From positions 310,001 to 374,000 of the forward strand of contig JARGXX010000090.1 of NCBI GenBank assembly GCA_030374765.1: a stretch of 64,000 bases of DNA, given 5' to 3'. Both the position numbers and the translations under genes were made by a program. Of this stretch, positions 34,828-44,519 are shown one piece after another. The notes beneath the pieces were generated by a model. That model saw only the letters and a program-made list of their open reading frames with translations, was not told the origin of the DNA and did not search any database. The first letter of the stretch is position 1. The number at the start of each line of letters is the position of its first letter. Source of the DNA: Agarophyton chilense (taxonomy: Eukaryota > Rhodophyta > Florideophyceae > Gracilariales > Gracilariaceae).

Positions 34828-36720
34828 TTAAATGATTTTCTCGAGCGCAAAGTCAATCAACCACGAGCAGTAGAAGTTGCAGCGGTAGAACAACAACGAG
34901 AAGTCAGACTCCACGCGGCTCGTAGTTGGGATGGGTGTCGCGAGCCCCGCTGAGAACAGCATAAGCTCTTCGAGACGAGAGCCACAAGGAGTCCAAGACT
35001 TCGAAATCACTTGTCTATTCGGCAGAAAACGGATCAACTGTGACAATAAAGGTGCTTTCTGGGAAGCCATGCGGACAAGATCTTTGTGCTGCCGGAAAAT
35101 GGTCTTCAGAAACTTGTCATCAAACACTGAAAGCAGCCGAACCTTGTGATAGTCTGCCAGTGATACGGAGTCAACGACAGACATCTCGATGAGAGCCATT
35201 GGTAGACATGAGGGATAGGATTAGAGCACATCTTGATGACGGGACTGCCTGCCTGCAAGAATCGTCACCAAGTCGTTTAACCACGTCACGTAAAGCATAA
35301 AACACGCGCGCACAACGGCATCCATCTGCTGAGCGTCAAGTGTTTTAGCTAGCTCGACAGCATCGATGTAGATGCCTTGAGGGAGTTCTTGCAAACCGCT
35401 GAATGGAACCTTGAAGTGTCCGCTAGAACAAAGCCGTTTCCAAGCATTGGTGGTGTAGAAACGTCCAGTGACTCATCATGCTGAGCAGTGCAGTGCTACT
35501 AAAGTTGTAGGAGGAGGTTCTGCATTGCTTCGTACTGCGTGCAAAGAACAGTAGAATCAATTTATAGGTCCTTGAAGCCGATATCAATTGCAAGAAAGAA
35601 GTTCTGTGCGACCATAGCTACGAGCCACAATTCAAGGGTTGGGACGTTCAGATAGTTCTCTTTAATAAAGTAAACGAAAAACGACTTGATATTAGCAAGA
35701 AGCCACTTGACAACCTGTGAGAAAAAATAAGAGTGTCTTGGCGACGGAGCTATCAAAATACGGTCGTCGCGACATTGACGAACGGTAACCCCCTATCGTC
35801 GACACTTGCGTGCGATCGGGCCTTCACAAAGAGGTATACTTGATGCGCTAGGCACTACACGCCAAAGAGCTTTCCGCCAATGAAAACCTTGGAAAGCCCT
35901 GTGGAAAGTCCAATGTTGTACCCTGTCGTGTTCGAGAGGCCGTCTCCAGACAATCCGATAATCTTCTCCTCCCACGCCGGAAAAAGCTTATCAAAAACCT
36001 TAGAGAATATAGTAAAGAGTGAGATGCCACTTTGTGACGCCTCGAAAGAGGAATCGCCAAAAGATGAAACGACCGCTGATTGTCGGCTACGCCGATACCG
36101 GGTATGCGAATGCGGACGTCAAGATGAGAATTTCCGAAGTCGTTCGTCGACACAGCGGTCGCCAGGGAGTACGCGCAATTGTGCCACATCATGTCATCGA
36201 GGATCTGAAGGCCGAATACGCAGGTGATGGGCGCAAACTTTGAAGCGTCTCCCTTACAAACACAACCAATTGTGCCAGCGGCGCCAAGTCGGTCTCGGTT
36301 ATCTTTAACAACTTTTGATATTTGGCGAAATGATAGGCCGGCGCTGAGAAGCGATACGGCGTAGTCGAACTGCACGCGATTCCAAATCACGACAGTACAG
36401 CATGACCCGATCCTGGCTCTGTTCTCGGCGACCTCGTACTGCGGCACGAATACATCGACCCTACGATCTCCGAGTGGAGGCCCGACGTCTTCAGCGTCCG
36501 ACACTGAGTCACCGTCACACCGCGCGTTCGAGTCTTGAATCGTGAACTCTTTCATAATCACTTCGACGATTGCCTCGTCTTTCGCGAAGACGGTCTTGCG
36601 CCCAAAAACCGTAAAGCGCTTCTTGAAAAAAGACATTAACCGTCGTCTGCTCAAAGAATTTGCGGAGCTGGGCTAAAGTCATGTTCGGCTGCTTTTTAGA
36701 TGCATTGTACGTGGTTAAAT
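34828..36720 (-). pseudogene. hAT-like transposase relic (oomycete type)
   Basis: A decayed transposase on the minus strand. The N-terminal part (about 35990-36690) has FDYAVSLLSAGLSFRQI, ILDDMMWHNCAYS, TNDFGNSHLDVR and FHLLAIPL, a layout I recall from a hAT-like family common in oomycetes. The middle (35562-35730) has VVKWLLANIKSFFV and LWLVAMVAQNFF. The C-terminal part (34828-35199) has ATPIPTTSRVESDFSLL, which corresponds to the hAT dimerisation-region signature (PTS...ER.FS). Several frameshifts and stops separate these blocks and the central catalytic part is hardly readable. Ends and target duplications were not found. Confidence 0.7.
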
Positions 36721-37534
36721 TCGTCGGATGATGATCGATAAAGTAGCTGTGGATATTGTCGCTCTAGAATTTGCCATTTTTATGCTTGCTATTTATCGTT
36801 CGCTTACGCTTTCTCACCGAGCCGGCGACACCATCCGCTGTTTCATCCATGATCTCTCGGCTTCAGCACTTACCGAACCCACAAATGGCAGCCTCAATAA
36901 TCCCACTTTCAGCTCCCTGCGAAGTCAGCCACAACCCAAACGTGCATGGAAACTTATCCTTCCATAATTAAGACGACTTCTTTGGCGCCATAACGTTCAA
37001 GGGTCTCCAAAAGCCGTCACAAGAGTCAAGTAATCGCCTCAACGTACTTTTTATTGATAAGGGTGCTTTCATTGTAGAAAGACGTCTAATCGTTCGAAAA
37101 TAGAAGGGTTCGTATTGATAGATATCGGATGTTGGCAGCTTTCCAAAAACGTTAATTATGCGCAGCATGCGCTATTGCTGTCCGTTTTGATCGCTATACG
37201 CCGCCTTTATAGCGTAAAAATACTCGTGCCGGGCGTCCATAGTTTCAGGTACTTAAGGCATCTCCACTCGCCAGCACAAGTCCTAAAAAGAATACACACG
37301 TGTAGAAATCTTAATGGGCGACTAAACACCTACATTGTCATCACCGTACCAAAGACACAGACACCCTACCGGGCTCAAAACCCAAACAAGCACCCAAACT
37401 TGCTTTCTCCCTCAACACGATCTTCTTGTAGAACTTAAACGCATTGACAAACTCTGACTCGTCGTTTACCAGTGATGAGAGTGATCTCGAATGTTTGTAT
37501 TTGAATTGTGAAGCAGCAGCACGAACAGCGCAAA
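36721..37534. other. No recognisable gene
   Basis: This is a spacer between the hAT-like relic and the PIF/Harbinger transposase. It probably contains an end of each element, but no inverted repeat could be fixed by eye. The short frames here lack motifs. Confidence 0.5.
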
Positions 37535-38610
37535 ATGTTCAATACAGAAGCCAGAAAGGGTCCGTATTGAGGAGGGAAAAAATCGAGACATTGGAAGACC
37601 AAGAGAAGCCCGGCAAATAGACCAAGACTGCTTTACAAGACACAGCGTTGAACTCCCGCTTCCTACCATACAGGAATTTGAAAGACGGTTTTCCGTTACG
37701 CAATCTGTTTATGAACGTATTCGTCTAGCCAGGTGTGCGTCTACAGACTACTTTATACAAATACCTGACACAACTGGTATTCTTGGTGCATCCATCGACC
37801 AAAAATTGACTGCAGCTCTTTTCCAACGCAGTTCAGATCTTGCGGCAGATAATGTTGTCTCATACGTTCGGTCACATGAATCTGCAATTTTGGAGTCTTT
37901 GAAGCGATTTGCAAAAAAGTTGTTTACTGCTCCATGGATGAATATTTCCGACTCCTGAACTTATCCGAAATGAGAGAGGTAATGTCTTATTATGCCTCGA
38001 TAGGATTTACAGGATATCTTAGTGCAGTACACTGTTCTGGATGGGAATAGAGTAACTGTCCGCTGGGTTCGCAAGATCATTACAAAGTCAAAGAAGGAAA
38101 GCCTATGTTGAGAATGGAGGTTGTCTGTGACAATCGTTAGAGAATCTGGCATATGGTTTTCGGTTGTCCAGGCGCTAAAAAAGATATCAAATCATGGATC
38201 AAAGCTGTTTGTTTAATTAAATACGTGCTGGGCAGTGGACAGATGTACAACCAGTCACAAATTTTGGCGGGTCCATTGTCGATTGGGTTTACTATGTAAG
38301 TGACGTTATATATCCTAGGTTGAGAATACTATCCAAACCAGACCCTAGTCCGCAATATCGCAAAGAACGGTTGTACACGTCTGGGCATTCATCCGCCCGG
38401 AAAGCGGTACAGCGCATTTTTGCTGCACTTTATGGACAGTTTGAGATACTGGATAGGCCAGTACGCCTTTCCAGTTTAAAAGATCTCGACGAGATTGTGA
38501 TGTGTTTTGCAATTCTTCATAATTTGATTTCCGAAGAACGCCTGTATACTGGAACGGCGAAATATTGTTTGCAGCCTGCCGATGTTCAAAATAGTGAGAC
38601 GATCTAAAAT
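37535..38610 (+). pseudogene. PIF/Harbinger transposase relic (DDE_Tnp_4)
   Basis: A nuclease of the PIF/Harbinger superfamily on the plus strand. Readable blocks in order: GRPREARQIDQDCFTRHS (about 37590-37640), FERRFSVTQSVYERIRLA (37675-37730), IDQKLTAAL (37795-37820), YYASIGFTGYLSAVHCSGWE (about 37990-38050), LRMEVVCDN (38103-38130), IYPRLRILSKP (38310-38340), and HSSARKAVQRIFAALYGQFEILDRP followed by VMCFAILHNLI (38386-38530). In relatives the GC(V/L)..VD block holds the first catalytic Asp; here it reads VH, so that residue is lost. Several stops and shifts. A Myb/NAM-like partner lies convergently at 38868-39749. Confidence 0.85.
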
Positions 38611-38867
38611 ATTGTTGCCCACCCGCGTTGTTCATATGAACAGGCTGAGCTTTGGCGCTCACTTCTTGATCCAGTCGACAGTCTTTCGGATCACATGAAA
38701 CTGCAAGAGGTTCTAATGGAGAACTTCTGGAATGGACATGAGAATATTTTTGAGGATGTTTCAGTCAGGCTTCTGTCCTTCGCTAACTACAGAAACGTGT
38801 CAGCCACGCCACTGTCTCCAGTTGAAGTTTCCTTTGCACTTTCTGACTTCGCGTTCTCATTGTACTT

Positions 38868-39749
38868 CTACATGCAAACCCGTTTTGCCCCTTCCTCGTC
38901 CGCAATTACCTTTTCCAGCAATCTCTTGCGAAATAATGATTTCGACTGCATCCTTTCATTCTCTGTCGCACCTGACTCTTCGTTCATGAGCTGCGACGCC
39001 ATCTCCCAATCAAGTTTCTGCTGTTGGAGTTTGCATTTGTCATGGGCGGTGGCTCTTTTACTTTGGACCGAGTCGTTCATGATCTTCCCCATACGGCCAT
39101 TTGACTCGGCCAAAGTGACCTTCTCCGTAGTCGCCCTCTTCTCTTTCTCTGTCTTCTTTGCTGCTTTTCTTCCAATTGGTAGCTTCCGTGGTGACTTCTC
39201 TTTGTCGAGCTCCGTAGGCACACCTGCAGCGATAATCAATGTCGTTTGGCTGTTTAAGAATTCGAATTCCTCCCTAAACTTGAATGGCTTTGCACATTGA
39301 TATGACGGATTGCGAACGCAATCCTAAATGTGCGATATTTAACTGCCCCTGTCACTGAAGAGTTGTTGTGCACAGCGGAGCAGCGCCTTATCGTCAGGAT
39401 TTCCAGTCAAGTTCATCTCCAGTACTCTCTCGTTGCAAGCCTTCAACTTGGTGCATTCAGCTCGAATCTTTTCCCAAAACCTACGACACCCGTCAGTTGA
39501 GCGTCCGTTCTATCTGCGAGAGTCAAGTTCAAACCCCGATCGTGATAACGTGCAAGCCTGCTTAGGCCTCTCCTTGTCTTTAATAAACAATAAACGAATT
39601 ATACATCCAAACTCCGCAGCGGACATGGACCATCCTACCACCGGGTCTGTAGATGCGTCTGCTGCCACGCGAACAAGCGCCAGTGTCTCCGGTTGAGACC
39701 ATCCCAAGTCATTTCCACGAGAAACTGCTTGCACGTTTTGGGCTGGCAC
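38868..39749 (-). pseudogene. PIF/Harbinger Myb/NAM-like partner protein, decayed
   Basis: PIF/Harbinger elements carry a second, DNA-binding ORF of Myb/SANT type. Here the minus strand reads a Trp-containing Myb-like start (GNDLGWSQPETLALVRVA, about 39660-39715), IKDKERPKQAC, then CRRFWEKIRAECTKLKAC (about 39430-39490), LLRCAQQLFSDRGS, KPFKFREEFEFLNSQTT (about 39240-39290) and a Lys/Glu-rich end with GRKAAKK and LAESNGRMGK (38868-39239). This order matches NAM-associated proteins encoded with such elements in oomycetes, from memory. At least two stops or shifts lie between the blocks. It faces the transposase. Confidence 0.75.
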
Positions 39750-40526
39750 ATCCTGTTCTCAAGGCGTCTCTGCACCTCCAGAGCCGACAAAAGCCATGGA
39801 ATATACACCTTGTGTTCGATTGAATATTAAGAGCCAAGTGATGCGATAAAAAGAAATATACACCAGTCAGCGGGTAGACACTTTGGTGTGAACGCTTCCA
39901 CACAGCACCTACAACGCTTTTGTCTGAAGTACCGGCGGTTAAGCCCTTGCGACCGTACGTTCCTTTTCGGTTTCCCGCCATTAGTTTGAAAACACAAACC
40001 GGAGGAGAACGTCGTTGCTTGTTCAAGAAAACACAAACCGAATGTTTGGAATGCGGCTTCTCGCGCAAGAAAACCGAGCAAAAAGGCTGGCGAAAGGACA
40101 GGGGCGGGACGAAGCGGCACTGCGATAGATGTAGAGAACGCGTGCTATCGATAATTATTATTTACAGTAAAGTACGAAACTCATCTTCCTGTACACGAAA
40201 GTGAAGTTGTTTTCCAGAACGCGACAGGTCTTTCAGTACTACAAAACTGTCGCACAAACTATTTTCGAACGCACTGCCAATACCGCCTTTCTAAATTGTC
40301 ATGCGCGAATAACGTTCTAGCGGCCGACCAATTGAAGAAAGTAGTACCACACTGGATACAATGTTCCTAATGCTGCCCCAATACAAACAAAGCCCACAGA
40401 ACTGATGTACACAATTCGCGGATAAAGCCGTATCCCCTGCATCCGGCGTCAGAAAAAAAAACCCGCAAGCAAAGCCACGTCTTCTCCATTTAATGTGAAA
40501 GACAAGGCCCCTCCTCACAGTCTCCA
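39750..40526. other. No recognisable gene
   Basis: This stretch lies upstream of the Myb/NAM-like frame. One plus-strand frame (39920-40204) has a C..C...HC..C pattern (CLECGF and HCDRCR) that could suggest a zinc-binding fold, but its context does not support a gene. The right end of the PIF/Harbinger element may lie here. Confidence 0.45.
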
Positions 40527-41097
40527 TTGTTGTGCGTATTTTCTCAGGGTGTTGCTCACGCGCAAACATCGGCTACAAAAAAGAGCCCGCCAAATTCGCC
40601 GCATACAAAGCATGTAACTCCGCACTTCCAGCACATACCATTGAAGAGGGAGCGAGCTGAGCGCGGCGGAACGAGGTATTTGGTGCTGGTAGCCTCCAAC
40701 GCGGTGTACGCAGCGGGCTTGTTCATGGTGCTCGCAGACAGTGGCTTTTACTTGAGTGGTTTGGAAGCTCTATCGAGCGCATGGTTAGTGTTGAACATGC
40801 GTAGGAAGGGTATCCCTTTTTTGAGTGGGAGGGCGGGCGCCACCAAAGGTCGCGATTGCGCTGCCGGCGGCGATGGTGGACATGGCTTTAGGAGGGTCTC
40901 TCTACGCCATCTTGGTTTGGGTTGGTCCAAATAATTTAGGAGATATTTTGAGTTTTGCGGTGTGCAGATGGAGTACGTTTTTGGGATTGCTCCGAATTAT
41001 GCTTTGGAATTTGGTTTTTGTGCCAGCTGTTGGGGATGCTCTTAGGCAACCTTATTTTAGTACTATGTACCAAAATAAAGTCATTGTACCAATTTAA
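40527..41097 (+). pseudogene. Possible membrane-protein fragment, two frames
   Basis: Two overlapping plus-strand frames (40527-40934 and 40825-41097) are each hydrophobic where they do not overlap. The first has a basic lead (PLKRERAERGGTR) and a membrane-like stretch YLVLVASNAVYAAGLFMV. The second has VAIALPAAMVDMALGGSL, ILVWVGPN and FLGLLRIMLWNLVFVPAV. This would fit one multi-span membrane protein with a frameshift, or a small intron, near 40830-40850. The family is unknown. It could be a decayed host gene; it could also be chance. Confidence 0.35.
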
Positions 41098-41775
41098 AGG
41101 GACATGTTATTGAATATTAGGAACTACGCTGGTCCAAAATACTGTTATTCGTCCTGCTTTCTCTGTGTAGTATACTGAAACGGCGATAAAAATGGCTATT
41201 TGCGTCTACAACAGCTCAAATTTTGGCCTTTACCTCTTTCCAAGTCGTCTGACGTCTCCAATAATGCCTTGCACCGGAGTAAGTTTTCATGAACTAACAA
41301 TCCTCACCTGCACCTATCAAAGTAGTGTATAAAGTTACAGTTGTAGAGGTTCTACAAAGTAGTAAGAGTTGAGGATGTAGAATTTTTGCAAGACTGCTTG
41401 CGGTTGCGCACGTACATAACACAAAAGTATCAGAAGCAGAAGTTGTTTCGGTTTCTGATGTTTTGGCCGTAGAACAGATCTGGATTTGGACCGGTCTGAT
41501 CCTGATTGTGTGCCAAATTTGTGGCTGTATGTCGTATAGTGGCAGAAGGTCTGACCTTTGAGGTTGTCAATATACTGCACTGACCCTGTAGGTGATGGGT
41601 GCGAGGGATCATCGGCCATGCAGCTCCGGGCGAGCTACCATCTAGGTGTTGTCAGCCACGTGTAGTGTTGAAAAGTACCTTCTGGTTGAGTAATTGTTAG
41701 TGATAGTAATTGAAATTATGTGTGATTTAATACAGTAGTTGAGTGGCCACCTGGCACTGTACCCAGTGTTGGCCA

Positions 41776-41800
41776 GGTCTCTGACACTAGGTCAGAGACC
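41776..41800. other. Perfect 10-bp-stem hairpin in LTR C
   Basis: GGTCTCTGAC, loop ACTAG, GTCAGAGACC. It is flanked on the left by TGGCCA...CACTG/CAGTG...TGGCCA (about 41743-41775) and on the right by GTGCC-TTGCT-GGCAC (41801-41815), so three hairpins stand side by side. Confidence 0.85.
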
Positions 41801-42079
41801 GTGCCTTGCTGGCACCTCCCGCGTGATCTGGAGACCGCAGTCCACTGAATACAGGGAACTGCACCTCTCCGATCCTAATCTGATAAAGAGAGGCATCACT
41901 TGGGTCACGACTATACCTTTTGGTTTATTGTTTGTCAATTACCACACAGGCTTTCCCGCGCGTCGACGCCTACCATCGTTTACCTACACGGTATAGGCTA
42001 GTCGCCCCACCGCTTGCCCCTGCGGGTTTTCACGGTGCCCTGTTACCATCGAGGTTTACTACGTCTACCTTCTAAGGTT

Positions 42080-42120
42080 GAGCGTCAACACGCTCCCTAC
42101 GGTTGAGCGTCACTACGCTC
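42080..42120. repeat. Tandem pair of GAGCGT/ACGCTC hairpins in LTR C
   Basis: GAGCGTCAACACGCTC (42080-42095) and GAGCGTCACTACGCTC (42105-42120) are each a perfect 6-bp stem with a 4-base loop, spaced 25 bp apart within a duplicated GGTTGAGCGT unit. They lie about 45 bp before the LTR end. Confidence 0.85.
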
Positions 42121-42166
42121 CCGAGACAAGACAGTAGCATACCCCAGAGGTGACTGTACGACATTT

Positions 42167-42184
42167 TGGTTTCCCGACTTAGAA
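42167..42184 (+). other. Element C primer-binding site
   Basis: TGGTTTCCCGACTTAGAA lies 3 bases after the LTR end. It would pair with a tRNA ending TTCTAAGTCGGGAAACCA. The implied acceptor and T-stem halves look plausible, but I cannot assign the tRNA. Confidence 0.8.
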
Positions 42185-42466
42185 AGTATTTTTAGGTTTC
42201 GTCGTACCTTTACAGTTCACACGAGATTCAGAGAAGGATTGGAAGCTCGTACACCTATTTGGTTTCAGGAAATCCCGCAAAGCAATACAGGATACCACTA
42301 TTGGTCACAAATGGAACGACCTAAAAGGAATACGCGTGGTGCGAGCGCCCTGCCAAGCCATAAAGGTCTTAAAGAAGCTGCATCTGCTCAACCGATTCTG
42401 GAAACCCCCGAGGAACTGCTCCGGCACCCTTGAGACAAAACCGGAAAGGTACATGGTCCGCCGCCA

Positions 42467-44479
42467 ATGGCAACGGAACCTCAAAGGGGATTACCAATTG
42501 AGGTTGCAGCGGAGGAGCTATGGCCTCAGCTCGAAGAGAGAGCGAAAGCGCTCGTCACCCTCGCGGTCGAGGATGCATTAACCATAAAGGAGAAGTCGGA
42601 TACCCGGATGGTTCCGCCCTCAATGGACGTCGATGCATTTACCCGTATTGTGGTTGACCGAGGAGCTCAAGAGCTATCGGTCAGGATACCTGAAATGTTG
42701 AAACAGTATCTCTTTACAGATTCTAGGAAGCATGTTTACCGCGCTGTGCAGGACCTTTGGGTTTCCGAGGGATTCGCAGAATCCCGACCTACAAAGGTGA
42801 ACATCGCAAAGCGCATACCACAAGGGTTCCAAATGGGTCATTGCACCCATTGCAAACACTTACCTACTGATAGTGAGTACCTACAAGGTCCAAGACAGAG
42901 TCAAGAGGTCCCGGGGAAGGTAGATCCTCAAGACATTTACCTGCCACCAATTACAGATCTCGTTCAAAAGGATACCCCTGGAGGTGGCCCCAAGGACAAT
43001 TCGTCCGACTCGTTTGATGAGCGACGAAGAAATCGAAAAGGGAAGAAGTGGAGGACGAAGAGAGGAAAGAATCGAGAGGATGATTCAGACCCCGACTCGT
43101 CAGACTGCAGTTCCGATACGAGTTCATCGTCGGATGATGACCGTAAAGGTAAGAAGAAGAAGAAAACGAACAGGTCGACGAAGAAGTCGTCGAAAAAGAA
43201 CCGAAAGTGTAAAAAGCGATACAATGAGTCGCCCGACTCTGAGTCGGACACCGAAAGAGACCTGGAGGTGCACCAACCCTTGAACGATATGTTCACCAAA
43301 GCGGTTGACTACAGGACTTATCGGTTGATCAACAAGTCTTCTGAATACACCCAAGGGGTGGCTCAGAAGAATAATAAGCACCACAAGAAGCTCAGCTTCC
43401 AAATGGGTGACACAATATTCACAGGTACGGATCTTATTGCAATAATTGAGTTTCTACAGAAGTTCAAGCTTGCATGTGACCAAAATGGGTTTTCGGAGGG
43501 CGCTGCGATGTGGCTATTTCAGTTTTACCTTAAAAAACAAGCATACTACTTGCTGCAGGGTAGGCTCCGCGGCAACACCTTAGCGATGGATGAGGATGGA
43601 ACAGAGATGTTGGAGTCATACCCAGAGGTGGTCAATTTCCTTTTGTAAAAATACGCCACCGATGAGGTTATCCAAGAGGCTTACTCGGAAGTCCTCGCTT
43701 ACCATCAAAGTTCTGGGCAAACCGAATCGGAGTTTTCGCTCGCGCTTTGGAATCTGGGAACCCGTTGTGGTAATGTGTTCACTACCTCTAGGTTAAAGTC
43801 GCTATTTGCCGACAATGTCCACAAAGCGATCCGTTCCCAGGTACGCAATTACCAGGCCACTAACCGTAAGGTAGACTACAATGGGCTGGCTCGATACTCC
43901 CAAGGCCTTGGAGATACCCTTCGGCTGGGAAAGAGACCACCCGTGCCTCCAATCTGGAAGGATAAACCGAAAAGGTCGGTCTTGGAAATTGAAGATACCA
44001 CAACCTCAGAGGGTAGCTCGCAAATCGAAGTACCTACAGGAACCGCTATCCAATTGGTAGCGACCCAGGGGCGGTACTCGAAACCGTCGACGGTAGGAAA
44101 TTTGTCGTCAACGCGTACACCCAACTCAGTACAATCGCCTCCAAGTTCGGTGAGCTCGCATAGGATGCCAGGAGCGAGATCCCATAACTCGCAACCCACA
44201 TCCTACGCCACAGCTCCTACCAGTCAGGTTTCGAATCCCCCCTCAATGGTAACGCGAGACCCTCAAACTGGAGGCCTCGTTTGCTGGTTTTGTCTCGCAA
44301 CAGACCATTTGGCAAACAATTGCGCTAACTTACCTCCAGGGATGAGAGACCAGTTGATTCATACTCGCATGCAGAATCACCAACGCCTCTATTGTTCTTC
44401 AACGCAAGCACTAAATAGGTCCCAACCCCGTACACCGGTACAGGTCAATACCATCGAGGAAACACCAAACTTGGACTGA
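42467..44479 (+). pseudogene. Element C gag region (fossil)
   Basis: The N-terminal part (about 42467-42960) is followed by an unusual low-complexity linker (about 43000-43260) of Lys/Arg and Ser/Asp runs (SDCSSDTSSSSDDD, KGKKKKKTNR). The capsid-like domain (about 43280-44000) has VDYRTYRLINKSS, IIEFLQKFKLACDQNGFS and WLFQFYL. A CCHC-type zinc knuckle lies at about 44282-44330 (CWFCLATDHLANNC). The same linker type is present in the gags of A and B. A few breaks. Confidence 0.85.
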
Positions 44480-44519
44480 ACCCCTCCCGTACAGGAAAAA
44501 AACACCGAGCGGTTGGCGT

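Larger units (their letters stand above)
41660..42163 (+). repeat. Element C 5' LTR (left limit uncertain)
   Basis: The right limit is set by a primer site that follows (42167) and by the CA end (GTACGACA). The left limit is a guess at TGTAGTGTTG near 41660, by likeness to the TGTAGTATTC start of element B. It is packed with hairpins (41745-41815 and 42080-42120). Without a second copy the length cannot be fixed. Confidence 0.6.

Noticed and set aside
39920-40204. C..C...HC..C zinc-finger-like frame
   Set aside because: Overlaps competing frames, is low in similarity to any family, and probably lies in the flank of the PIF/Harbinger element.
42000-42163. LTR C as a copy of LTR B
   Set aside because: Both have a TG...CA form and hairpins, but no aligned sequence blocks were found by eye.
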